A stretch of DNA of 13,397 nt, taken from NCBI GenBank assembly GCA_023389455.1, contig JAEWEJ010000062.1, forward strand, positions 1 to 13,397. The letters are read 5' to 3'. Shown in pieces: positions 7,286 to 13,222 of this stretch. Numbering within the stretch: the first letter of the stretch is position 1; every line of letters starts with the position of its first letter. The notes beneath the pieces are model-generated. The model had not been told where the DNA came from. It saw only the letters and a program-made list of their open reading frames with translations, and ran no database searches. The DNA comes from Actinomycetes bacterium. GTDB lineage: Bacteria > Actinomycetota > Actinomycetes > Actinomycetales > Cellulomonadaceae. The position numbers and the translations under genes were made by a program.

Positions 7286-7708
7286 CGTGTCGCCGACCAG
7301 CGTCGCCAGGTCCGCCTCGAGCGCCGCGAGCCGGTCCGGGCCCAGCCGCTGGGCCCACTGCGCCCGCAGCCCGTCGAGGGCGTCCTCGCCGCGCCGCAGG
7401 ACCTCGCGTCCCAGCGGCGTGACCTCGAGGCGCGTCCGGCGTCCGTCCGCCGGGTCGGGCGCCGTGGCGACGTAGCCGCGCTCGACGAGGACGGCGATGG
7501 TCTTGGCGGCGGCCTGCTTGGAGACGCCGGTGCGGCGCCCGAGCTCCGTCGCGCCGTCGGCGCCGGCGGCGACCGCCCGCATCGCGAACTCGTGCACGGG
7601 GCGGAAGTCGCCGTGCCCGCCGGCGGCGAGGCCTGCCGTCGCGGCGTCGACCAGCGCCCGGTACCCGCCCAGGAGCAGGAGAGCGAGGTCGGCACCGGTG
7701 CGCGGCAT
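7232..7708 (-). CDS. MarR-family transcriptional repressor
   Basis: A 158-aa winged helix-turn-helix regulator. The recognition region TELGRRTGVSKQAAAKTIAV (residues 54-73) is the HTH. LVERGYV follows, and the wing is DPADGRRTRLEVT (85-97). Flanking helices (1-45 and 100-140) would form the dimer interface typical of MarR. It is divergent from the epoxide-hydrolase-like gene with a large dyad between them. It is therefore most likely a local repressor of itself and that enzyme, released by a small molecule; this is inferred from layout. The ATG at 7708 is supported by TAGGCT exactly six bases upstream, with no ribosome site, so the mRNA is probably leaderless. Its last 17 codons lie in a tandem duplication, so the Ser/Asp-rich C-terminal tail may be recent. 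Confidence 0.87.
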   Translation of the reverse strand: MPRTGADLALLLLGGYRALVDAATAGLAAGGHGDFRPVHEFAMRAVAAGADGATELGRRTGVSKQAAAKTIAVLVERGYVATAPDPADGRRTRLEVTPLGREVLRRGEDALDGLRAQWAQRLGPDRLAALEADLATLVGDTAVDPSAPGRSTEDADRA

Positions 7709-7714
7709 GGGCTC

Positions 7715-7720
7715 AGCCTA
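7715..7720 (-). promoter_or_regulatory. -10 box of the marR gene, leaderless
   Basis: TAGGCT on the minus strand is followed by GAGCCC and the ATG at 7708, so transcription should begin at the start codon. The operator dyad lies 12 bases further upstream, over the -35 region. Confidence 0.55.
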
Positions 7721-7731
7721 GGGTCTCGACT

Positions 7732-7774
7732 TTCGTCAACCCGGTTGTCTACACTGGACAACCCAGTTGACGAA
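7732..7774. promoter_or_regulatory. Probable MarR operator: long dyad with two boxes
   Basis: Bases 7732-7749 and 7757-7774 are inverted repeats of 18 bases with two mismatches, separated by 7 bases. Each arm contains a 15-bp near-palindrome: GTCAACCCGGTTGTC at 7735-7749 and GACAACCCAGTTGAC at 7757-7771. The site could thus hold two MarR dimers side by side. It lies between the divergent marR and hydrolase genes and covers the hydrolase -10 box. Confidence 0.8.
7750..7755 (+). promoter_or_regulatory. -10 box of the hydrolase gene inside the operator
   Basis: TACACT sits at the centre of the dyad. TCGACT at 7726-7731, 18 bases upstream, is a fair -35 match. Transcription would begin near 7762, leaving a leader of about 22 nt that holds AAGGAG (7773-7778), five bases before the ATG at 7784. 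A repressor on either operator box would block RNA polymerase. Confidence 0.6.
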
Positions 7775-7783
7775 GGAGTGCTC

Positions 7784-8755
7784 ATGCACCCGCCCGCGAT
7801 CCCCACCACGCCCGACCTGCCGACCACGCTCGACCTCCCCACCACGCCCGACCTTCCCGCCACACCCGACCTCGAGCACCACCACGTCGACGTGGGCGAC
7901 GTGACGCTCCACGCCGTGTCCGCCGGCAGCACCGGCTCACCCGTGCTGCTGGTGCACGGCTTCCCGGAGACGTGGTGGGCGTTCCACCGCGTCCTGCCGC
8001 TGCTGGCCCCGCACCACCGTGTCGTCGCCGTGGACCTGCGCGGGTTCGGCGACTCCGGCGGCGCGGGGGACGCCGGCACCACGGGCGACGCCGACAGCGC
8101 GGCGGCCGCACGGTACCTGCACCGGCTCGTCGAGCAGCTCGACCTCGGCCCGGTGCACGTCACCGCGCAGGACCTCAGCGGAGCCGCGGTGGTCCGGTTC
8201 GCGGCAGCGCACCCCGAGTCCGTGCGCAGCCTCACGGCGGTGGAGACGGGCCTGGCCGGCTTCGGCCTCGAGGCGCTGGCCGACGTGGCGCGCGGCGGCT
8301 CGTGGCACATCGGGGCGCTCGCCTCGCCCGGCGTCCCCGAGCTGCTGCTGGCCGGCCGCGAGCGCGCGTTCCTCGCCGACTGGTTCGGCCGGATGACCGC
8401 GGTGCCCGGGACCGTCGGACCCGCGGACCTCGACGAGCTCGTCCGGACGTACGCGCGGCCGGGCGGGTGGCGCGGCGCGGCCGGCCTCTACCGGTCGCTG
8501 CTGCGCGAGGGCGACGAGCTGCGCGCGCTCCTCGGGGGCTCGCCGCTGCGGGTGCCCGTGCTGACCGTGGGCGCCGGCGGCGGTCCGTTCACGCACGACA
8601 CGTTCCGGCAGGTCACGGCCGGGCGCGTCGACGCCGTGCAGCTCGACGGCGTCGGTCACCACGTCGCGCTCGAGGCGCCGGACCGCCTGGCCGACGCGTT
8701 GCTCCGCTTCGTCGCCGACGTGGACGCCCAGACCGCGGGACGCACGACGAGCTGA
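7784..8755 (+). CDS. Epoxide-hydrolase-like alpha/beta hydrolase (Asp nucleophile)
   Basis: A 323-aa enzyme. The fold shows the oxyanion motif HGFPETWWAFHRVLP (residues 58-72) and DLRGFGDSGG (84-93). The nucleophile elbow AQDLSG (128-133) has Asp130 where esterases have Ser. The catalytic His is in GVGHHVALEAPD (His292 or 293). HGxP plus an Asp nucleophile points to the epoxide hydrolase / haloalkane dehalogenase branch, which opens its substrate through a covalent Asp ester. The elbow AQDLSG differs from the common GHDWGG, so activity is not certain. Residues 7-30 are four copies of a PTTPDL-like hexapeptide, probably a flexible N-terminal extension. AAGGAG at 7773-7778 fixes the start; the frame is open upstream through the marR region but without signals. 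It is divergently paired with MarR. Confidence 0.85.
   Translation: MHPPAIPTTPDLPTTLDLPTTPDLPATPDLEHHHVDVGDVTLHAVSAGSTGSPVLLVHGFPETWWAFHRVLPLLAPHHRVVAVDLRGFGDSGGAGDAGTTGDADSAAAARYLHRLVEQLDLGPVHVTAQDLSGAAVVRFAAAHPESVRSLTAVETGLAGFGLEALADVARGGSWHIGALASPGVPELLLAGRERAFLADWFGRMTAVPGTVGPADLDELVRTYARPGGWRGAAGLYRSLLREGDELRALLGGSPLRVPVLTVGAGGGPFTHDTFRQVTAGRVDAVQLDGVGHHVALEAPDRLADALLRFVADVDAQTAGRTTS
7802..7873 (+). repeat. 18-bp tandem repeat inside the hydrolase gene (4 copies)
   Basis: Four 18-base units encode PTTPDL, PTTLDL, PTTPDL and PATPDL (residues 7-30 of the hydrolase). The units differ mainly at third positions. The stretch precedes the fold proper and probably forms an extended linker. Copy number could vary by slippage without changing the frame. 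Confidence 0.85.
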
Positions 8756-8830
8756 CGCTACGGACCGCACGACGACCGAGCCCGCCCGACCGCAGGGCGT
8801 TGCACGGGCCCGGCCGCCACCGCGGGGTGG

Positions 8831-8860
8831 GCGGCGCCGGGCTCCTGGTCCCGGCGCCGC
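8831..8860. terminator. Bidirectional hairpin terminator between hydrolase and cupin
   Basis: Bases 8831-8841 pair perfectly with 8850-8860 (11 bp) around an 8-nt loop. It lies between the hydrolase stop (8755) and the cupin stop (8867), which converge. A bulged alternative hairpin (8808-8842) overlaps its left arm. Confidence 0.75.
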
Positions 8861-8866
8861 ACCGAC

Positions 8867-9259
8867 TCACTCCGTCGGCGGCTCGTCCTTCCCCGCCTCC
8901 TCGGCGGCGTCCGCCTCCTCCTTGGTGCGGTGCACGGCGCCGTCGGCGTGCTCCGGCGGCCCGTAGACCGTGTAGAGGATCAGCGGGTTCTCGCCGGTGT
9001 TGAGGAAGTTGTGCGTCCGCCCGGCCGGGACGACGACGAGGTCGCCCTGGGCGACGTTGCGCTCCTGGCCGGAGACGACCGCCTTCCCCGTGCCGGAGAC
9101 GAACGTGAGGATCTGATCGATGTCCTCGTGGACCTCCTCACCGATCTCCCCGCCCGGCGGGATCGTCATGATGACGAGCTGGGTGTGCTTGCCGGTCCAC
9201 AGCACGCGCCGGAAGTCCGGGCTCTCCTGCGCGACGGTCGCGATCGTCCAGTGCTCCAC
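8867..9259 (-). CDS. Small cupin-domain protein
   Basis: A 130-aa single-domain cupin beta-barrel. Cupin motif 1 is GEEVHEDIDQI (residues 40-50), where His44 and the Asp/Gln that follow replace the classic HxH. Motif 2 is GDLVVVPAGRTHNFLNTG (72-89), with His83 as metal ligand. The C-terminal PPEHADGAVHRTKEEAD (101-117) is typical of a widespread small cupin group of unknown role, resembling the sugar-isomerase-like cupins. A metal-dependent isomerase, dioxygenase or binding protein are all possible. The GTG at 9259 is chosen because AGGTGAGG lies just upstream and the protein then begins directly at the fold. Starts further upstream would add an Arg/Pro-rich stretch. It is divergent from the fructosamine-kinase-like gene, though no shared operator was seen. 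Confidence 0.82.
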   Translation of the reverse strand: MEHWTIATVAQESPDFRRVLWTGKHTQLVIMTIPPGGEIGEEVHEDIDQILTFVSGTGKAVVSGQERNVAQGDLVVVPAGRTHNFLNTGENPLILYTVYGPPEHADGAVHRTKEEADAAEEAGKDEPPTE

Positions 9260-9395
9260 GGGTGCCTCACCTCTCGTTGGGGGACGGTGTCGCTGGTCAT
9301 CCTGCTGCGGGCGACGTGATCGCGCCTGCGGAACGGGAGGTCTGCGGGGGGGATGTCCGTCGTGCACGCGCGCCGCCGGGCGCCGTGCGGTGCGC

Positions 9396-9401
9396 TACCG
9401 T
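9396..9401 (+). promoter_or_regulatory. -10 box of the fructosamine-kinase-like gene, leaderless
   Basis: TACCGT is followed by eight bases and GTG at 9410, with no Shine-Dalgarno sequence. This favours the GTG over the in-frame ATG at 9353, which would lie upstream of the promoter. Confidence 0.5.
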
Positions 9402-9409
9402 CCCGTCCC

Positions 9410-10327
9410 GTGACGATCGAGCACGAGGTCGGAGGGACGAACCCGCCCGGCGCGACAGCCCTGCTCCTGGCACGCCTGCACGCGGCCGGCCTGAGGGACG
9501 TCGTCGCGGTCGAGCACGCGGCCGGGGGCCAGGCGGCCGTCGCGGGCCTGGCACGCCGCGCCGACGGCACCTCGGTGTTCGCCAAGGGGTTCGTCGAGTC
9601 CCCGTCGGACGACGCGTTCGCCGCGGAGGCCGAGGGCCTGGAGGCCCTGCGCACGCTCGGCGGGGCGGTGACGCCCGAGGTCGTGGTCGTCGCAGCGGAC
9701 CTGCTCGTCCTGCAGTCGCTGCACCCCCGCCCGGCCGACGCGTCGTTCTGGGAGCGGTTCGCGCACGTCCTGGCCCGGCTGCACACCACGACGACGCACC
9801 ACCGCTTCGGGTGGCACCGCGACAACTGGCTGGGCCGGCGCCGCCAGGTCAACACGTGGCACGACGACGGGTTCGAGTTCTTCGCACAGCACCGGCTGCT
9901 GCGGTGGCTCGACGAGCCGCGCGTGGTCGCCGCCCTCGACGCCGCCGACCGCGACGCGCTGGAGCACCTGTGCGCGCGGCTGCCCGAGCTGCTGCCGGCG
10001 CGCCCCGCCTGCCTGGTGCACGGCGACCTGTGGGCGGGCAACGTCATGGCCACGGCCGACGGGACGCCCGCCCTCATCGACCCGGCCGTCTCGTACACGT
10101 GGGCCGATGTCGACCTGGCGCACGTCTGGACGACCGCGCCACCCCCGGAGGCCGACCGCTTCTTCGGTCGCTACGCCGAGCTGACGGGCCTCGACGACGG
10201 GTGGCGCGAGCGGATGCCGGTCGTCCAGCTGCGCCAGCACCTCGCCGTCGTGGCCCAGTTCGACGACGACTGGGGCGCGGCCGACATCCTGCGCTCGACG
10301 CTCGCACCGTTCCGCCGCCGAGCCTGA
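9410..10327 (+). CDS. Fructosamine kinase family protein (ketosamine-3-kinase-like)
   Basis: A 305-aa kinase-fold protein. The ATP lysine is probably Lys59 in SVFAKGF, with Glu73/75 in the next helix. FGWHRDNWLG (133-142) and QVNTWHDDGFEFFAQHRLL (146-164) match the fructosamine-kinase pattern of FGxxxDNxIG, then QxNxWxxDWxxFFxxxRL. The catalytic loop is HGDLWAGN (204-211), and DPAVSY (224-229) holds the Mg-binding Asp. Family members phosphorylate the 3-hydroxyl of ketosamines such as fructosyl-lysine, so that protein sugar adducts break down (deglycation). Several bacterial members act on ribulosamines or have no proven substrate. The length is usual. The GTG at 9410 is preferred because of the TACCGT box eight bases upstream. 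Confidence 0.85.
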   Translation: MTIEHEVGGTNPPGATALLLARLHAAGLRDVVAVEHAAGGQAAVAGLARRADGTSVFAKGFVESPSDDAFAAEAEGLEALRTLGGAVTPEVVVVAADLLVLQSLHPRPADASFWERFAHVLARLHTTTTHHRFGWHRDNWLGRRRQVNTWHDDGFEFFAQHRLLRWLDEPRVVAALDAADRDALEHLCARLPELLPARPACLVHGDLWAGNVMATADGTPALIDPAVSYTWADVDLAHVWTTAPPPEADRFFGRYAELTGLDDGWRERMPVVQLRQHLAVVAQFDDDWGAADILRSTLAPFRRRA

Positions 10328-10379
10328 GGCGACGTCGTCCGTCCGTGCGGCGCGCCCAGCGCCCGCCACCCGTCCTGGG

Positions 10380-11204
10380 TCACCGCCGGAGCGACCACCG
10401 CCGGCGAGCGGGGCGGGCGTCCTGCGCGGGCGTCTCCCCCAGCGCCATCACGAGGTAGACGACCCCGGCGACCACCGCTCCCGGCGCAGGTGCCCGCGGG
10501 TGCTCCGACGCGGCGAGGCACACGTCCGCCTCGAACCCCGCGGTCCGCACGCGCGCGACGTGGAACGTCCCGCCGGTGAGGGCCGTGCGGCAGGTCCGCG
10601 AGCGCAGCACGGTGCCGTTCAGCCGCGCGTACGCCTCGGCCCCCGCCGGGTCGCCGAAGATGCCGTACGAGATGAACGACTCCGCGCCCATGCGCGGCGG
10701 CCAGGGCCAGCCCTGCTCGACGTAGTGCGCGGGCGGCTCACCGTGGTCCTCCTTGTCGGGGGCCAGCAGCGAGGCCGACGACGAGATGAACGCCTCCTCA
10801 TCCGGGAGGACCTGGACGTCCGAGCCGAAGGCGATGATCGCGGCACGACCACCGGGCGGGACGGACTGGTCCAGCAGGGCCGACTGCTCGACGTCCGCAG
10901 CGAGCGCGGTGACCTTCTCACCGCCCTGCAGGACGTCGGCGCTCCACACCTGCTCGTTGAGGTGGCTCAGCGACCCGACCTCCGCACCCGCCTCGGCCGC
11001 GAACGACGGGGTGACGGCGAGGACCCGCCGCTGCCTGTCGACCTCCAGGACGAGCCGGGCACCTCCGTCGTCCTGCCAGCGCATCACCCTGATGCCGTCC
11101 CGCTCACCGAGCGGCGTCGCGGCCGCCGCGGCCGCCGCCACGATGCGGTCGAGCTCACCCGGTGCCGTGGCGTCCAGACCGATGCAGGTGAAGTTGGCAG
11201 CCAT
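10380..11204 (-). CDS. Protein of unknown function, 274 aa
   Basis: I do not recognise the family. The protein is soluble-looking: no signal peptide and no convincing membrane span, although PGAVVAGVVYLVMALG (241-256) is a short hydrophobic strand or helix. Residues 1-95 alternate beta and alpha (FTCIGLDATAPGELDRIVAAA...). The middle part is SSSASLLAPDKE (141-152), HYVEQGWPWPPRMGAESF (160-177), then YGIFGDPAGAEAYARLNG (180-197). The C-terminus is Arg-rich. The ATG at 11204 is set by TACTGT exactly six bases upstream and no ribosome site. The frame stays open far upstream through the DUF3995 gene, but that is antisense-type shadow coding. It converges on the fructosamine-kinase-like gene. The 52-base gap between them has only a weak 5-bp hairpin (10349-10363). 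Confidence 0.72.
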   Translation of the reverse strand: MAANFTCIGLDATAPGELDRIVAAAAAAATPLGERDGIRVMRWQDDGGARLVLEVDRQRRVLAVTPSFAAEAGAEVGSLSHLNEQVWSADVLQGGEKVTALAADVEQSALLDQSVPPGGRAAIIAFGSDVQVLPDEEAFISSSASLLAPDKEDHGEPPAHYVEQGWPWPPRMGAESFISYGIFGDPAGAEAYARLNGTVLRSRTCRTALTGGTFHVARVRTAGFEADVCLAASEHPRAPAPGAVVAGVVYLVMALGETPAQDARPARRRWSLRR

Positions 11205-11210
11205 GGCGCG

Positions 11211-11216
11211 ACAGTA
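11211..11216 (-). promoter_or_regulatory. -10 box of the 274-aa protein gene, leaderless
   Basis: TACTGT on the minus strand, then six bases and the ATG at 11204. A 5-bp GC hairpin (11217-11233) abuts it upstream. That could be a weak terminator of the DUF3995 gene or a coincidence. Confidence 0.5.
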
Positions 11217-11272
11217 GGGGGTCACGGTCCCCCGAGGAGGCGTTTTTCCGACTCCCCGCTTGCGGCGCGACG

Positions 11273-11770
11273 TCAGGTCGCCGGACGCAGCCGCCGGTGC
11301 CGCAGCGTGGCACCGGCGAGCAGCAGTCCCCAGACGAGGAACCACGGCTCCCACAGCAGCAGCCGCCAGCGCAGCGCGCGGGCGGACAGCGCCTCGTCGG
11401 GCACGACGGCGTGTGCCGCGACCAGCACCAGGGACGTCACCTGCAGCAGGCCGTAGACCACGAGGACGGCAGCTCCCGCCCAGCCCAGCGCCAGCAGCGG
11501 CCGTCGGGGGAGGCGTCGGCCCCACGGCTGCACGAGCGCCAGGCCGAGCACGCCGCCGGCGACCTTGAGGACCAGCGCGACACCGTTGGCCGCCAGCAGC
11601 GCCGGGTCGCGGGCGCGACCCAGACGCTCGACGGCACCCCCGAGGGTGTCGAGACCGAGCGTGCTGCCCGTCGCCCAGACCAGGCTGACCGCAGCGAACG
11701 CGAAGGCCGCGACGACCGCACCCCACGCCACCCACTCGGGCGGCACCCACGCCCGACGCTCGGGACCCAT
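11273..11770 (-). CDS. DUF3995 family integral membrane protein
   Basis: A 165-aa protein with four hydrophobic spans at about 13-32, 60-80, 92-120 and 136-154. Three stretches resemble DUF3995: VSLVWATGSTLGLDTLGG (28-45), ALVLKVAGGVLGLALVQPWGRRLPRR (split over 65-90), and the final LRWRLLLWEPWFLVWGLLL (133-151). The function of this family is unknown. The ATG at 11770 has TAGCGT eight bases upstream and no usable ribosome site (a GAGG sits only one base from the ATG). The gene lies 68 bases ahead of the 274-aa protein gene on the same strand. That gene has its own -10, so the two are not necessarily an operon. Confidence 0.8.
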   Translation of the reverse strand: MGPERRAWVPPEWVAWGAVVAAFAFAAVSLVWATGSTLGLDTLGGAVERLGRARDPALLAANGVALVLKVAGGVLGLALVQPWGRRLPRRPLLALGWAGAAVLVVYGLLQVTSLVLVAAHAVVPDEALSARALRWRLLLWEPWFLVWGLLLAGATLRHRRLRPAT

Positions 11771-11778
11771 GCCTCGTC

Positions 11779-11784
11779 ACGCTA
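11779..11784 (-). promoter_or_regulatory. -10 box of the DUF3995 gene, leaderless
   Basis: TAGCGT on the minus strand is followed by eight bases and the ATG at 11770. The divergent region up to 11947 also holds the promoter for the TspO-like gene. CACTCT (11936-11941), six bases before ATG 11948, is a weaker box of the same layout. Confidence 0.45.
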
Positions 11785-11947
11785 CTCACGGCCCGTGCCG
11801 CACGCAGCGCACGCGGCAGGTGGCGACGGGGCCGCGGTCGACCCGGCCGGGGCCCCACGCCCGCCCCGGGCGTCTGCGGGGACGACCCGGGCAGATCAGG
11901 ACGTCTCTCAAGATGCTCAGCCTGCTGACTGTTGTCACTCTGGTGCC

Positions 11948-12775
11948 ATGGAGACCATGAACCCCGCCGCCTCAGTCGGCCGCACCACGTCCCAGGACCG
12001 GGTCCGTCAGGTCACGGTCCTCGTCGGCGCCGCGATCGCCATCGTCGGTGCCACCGTCGGCTCGGGCGCGTTCGGCGGGCAGCCGATCGCCGAGGCCGCG
12101 GGCGGCTCCCTGTCCGCCACGGCGACGCCCGTCGCCCCCGACAGCCCCGCGTTCTCGATCTGGTCCGTCATCTACACGGGCCTGGCGGTGTTCGCGATCG
12201 TCCAGGCGCTGCCGCGCCAGGCCACCGACCGCCGGCTGCGCGCCATCGCCTGGTGGGTGCTGGCGTCGATGCTGCTCAACGCGCTGTGGATCGCGGTCGT
12301 CCAGGCAGGGTCGGTCGGCGGCAGCGACCTCGTCATCATCGTGCTGCTCGCCGTCCTCGCGACGATGTTCGTCAAGCTCGTCCGGATCGACCACACCACG
12401 ACGCTGCCGTCCGTGGTGACGGACGTGACCGTCGGGCTCTACCTCGGCTGGGTGAGCGTCGCGACGCTCGCGAACACCGCCGCGTTCCTCGCGATCGCCG
12501 AGGTCGGGGAGCTCGGCCTGGGCGCCGCGGGCTGGTCCGTCGTGCTCGTGTCGGCAGCCGCCCTGCTCGCGGTCGCGTACGGCGCCTACGGCCGCCGTCG
12601 CCCGGCCCTCGTCATCCCCGTCGGGCTCGCGATGGCCTGGGGCCTGACGTGGATCGGCATCGGACGCACCAACGGCCCGCTGGTCGACGAGACCGTCGCC
12701 ACGGCCGCCTTCATCGCCGCCGGCGTCGCCTTCCTGGCACCGGTCGTCGCGACACTGACCGCCCGCCGCCGCTGA
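11948..12775 (+). CDS. TspO/MBR-related (tryptophan-rich sensory type) membrane protein
   Basis: A 275-aa integral membrane protein with about eight hydrophobic stretches (near 23-43, 71-88, 97-120, 127-145, 155-180, 195-212, 218-240, 250-270). FSIWSVIYTGLAVFAIVQALP (split over 69-89), WWVLASMLLNALWIAVVQ (102-119) and LYLGWVSVATLAN (164-176) resemble the TspO/MBR region and the longer actinobacterial proteins annotated as tryptophan-rich sensory proteins. Classic TspO has about 160 residues and five helices, so this one is extended. TspO proteins bind porphyrins or sterols; the role here is unknown. ATG at 11948 is used. The ATG at 11957, with GGAG three bases ahead, is an alternative. A strong hairpin ends the gene. 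Confidence 0.7.
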   Translation: METMNPAASVGRTTSQDRVRQVTVLVGAAIAIVGATVGSGAFGGQPIAEAAGGSLSATATPVAPDSPAFSIWSVIYTGLAVFAIVQALPRQATDRRLRAIAWWVLASMLLNALWIAVVQAGSVGGSDLVIIVLLAVLATMFVKLVRIDHTTTLPSVVTDVTVGLYLGWVSVATLANTAAFLAIAEVGELGLGAAGWSVVLVSAAALLAVAYGAYGRRRPALVIPVGLAMAWGLTWIGIGRTNGPLVDETVATAAFIAAGVAFLAPVVATLTARRR

Positions 12776-12790
12776 GGCGACGGGGCGACG

Positions 12791-12835
12791 GACCGCGCGG
12801 ACGGGTCCCGGAGGGGGCGATCCGTCCGCGCGGTC
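12791..12835. terminator. Bidirectional hairpin terminator between TspO-like and YidD genes
   Basis: Bases 12791-12804 pair perfectly with 12822-12835 (14 bp). The stem extends three more positions inward (one G-T wobble), leaving a loop of about 11 nt. It lies between converging genes, 15 bases after the first stop and 31 before the second. Confidence 0.8.
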
Positions 12836-12866
12836 GCGTGCGCTGCCGACCCGCGCCGGCCTGCTT

Positions 12867-13157
12867 TCAGGAGCGGAACGGGAACCGGAACGGGATCGGG
12901 ATGCCGCCGCAGCAGCAGACGCCGCTGACGTCGGACTGCGCGAGCATCGTCGCCGCCCGGTAGCAGGCGACGAGCTGCACGACGGCCGGGACCACCGCAC
13001 GGGTCACCCCGCGGCTGCGCACGGCCTGCCGGACCACGCCCGAGCAGGACGCGTCGCCGTGGGCGACGCGGTACGCGCAGCTGAAGCCCTTCCGCGGCGA
13101 GACGGACCGCTGGTACCCGGCGATCAGACGGTCGACGGCGCGGGCGGCAGGAGTCAT
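12867..13157 (-). CDS. YidD-family membrane insertion efficiency factor, divergent
   Basis: A 96-aa protein. The first part, AVDRLIAGYQRSVSPRKGFSC (split over 8-28), matches the YidD pattern of an amphipathic helix followed by YQR-x-SP-x-x-G-x-x-C. SCS at 37-39, the Gly at 50 and Cys65 match later conserved positions. The usual CxFxPTCS is changed to SCAYRVAHGDASCS, a variant I recall from actinobacteria. In E. coli YidD helps YidC insert inner-membrane proteins and lies in the rpmH-rnpA-yidC cluster; here it stands alone, so its role is less certain. The tail is odd: three adjacent Cys (81-83), then GGIPIPFRFPFRS. The ATG at 13157 has TACCGT six bases upstream. Confidence 0.7.
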   Translation of the reverse strand: MTPAARAVDRLIAGYQRSVSPRKGFSCAYRVAHGDASCSGVVRQAVRSRGVTRAVVPAVVQLVACYRAATMLAQSDVSGVCCCGGIPIPFRFPFRS

Positions 13158-13163
13158 CGCCAC

Positions 13164-13169
13164 ACGGTA
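13164..13169 (-). promoter_or_regulatory. -10 box of the YidD-like gene, leaderless
   Basis: TACCGT on the minus strand is followed by GTGGCG and the ATG at 13157. An in-frame GTG directly after the box could in principle start translation two codons earlier, but it would lie upstream of the expected +1. Confidence 0.5.
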
Positions 13170-13209
13170 AGGGCGGTCCCGGGGCGCCGCCCGTCGAGAG
13201 CGCCTTCGC

Positions 13210-13215
13210 TACGGT
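13210..13215 (+). promoter_or_regulatory. -10 box of the right-edge gene, leaderless
   Basis: TACGGT is followed by seven bases and GTG at 13223, with no Shine-Dalgarno sequence. The layout is the same as for the other leaderless starts in the window. Confidence 0.45.
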
Positions 13216-13222
13216 TCCCGGC

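Noticed and set aside
7004..7783. Upstream extension of the epoxide-hydrolase-like protein across the marR gene in the same open frame.
   Set aside because: The extension is antisense to marR, low complexity, and lies upstream of the promoter and the clear AAGGAG-ATG at 7784.
9353..9409. Longer start (ATG 9353) for the fructosamine-kinase-like protein.
   Set aside because: It adds an Arg/Pro-rich stretch, has no family support, and the -10 box at 9396-9401 lies downstream of it.
8867..10327. A cupin plus fructosamine kinase deglycation module.
   Set aside because: The genes are divergent and share no visible operator, and nothing in the cupin points to sugar adducts. The link rests on adjacency alone.
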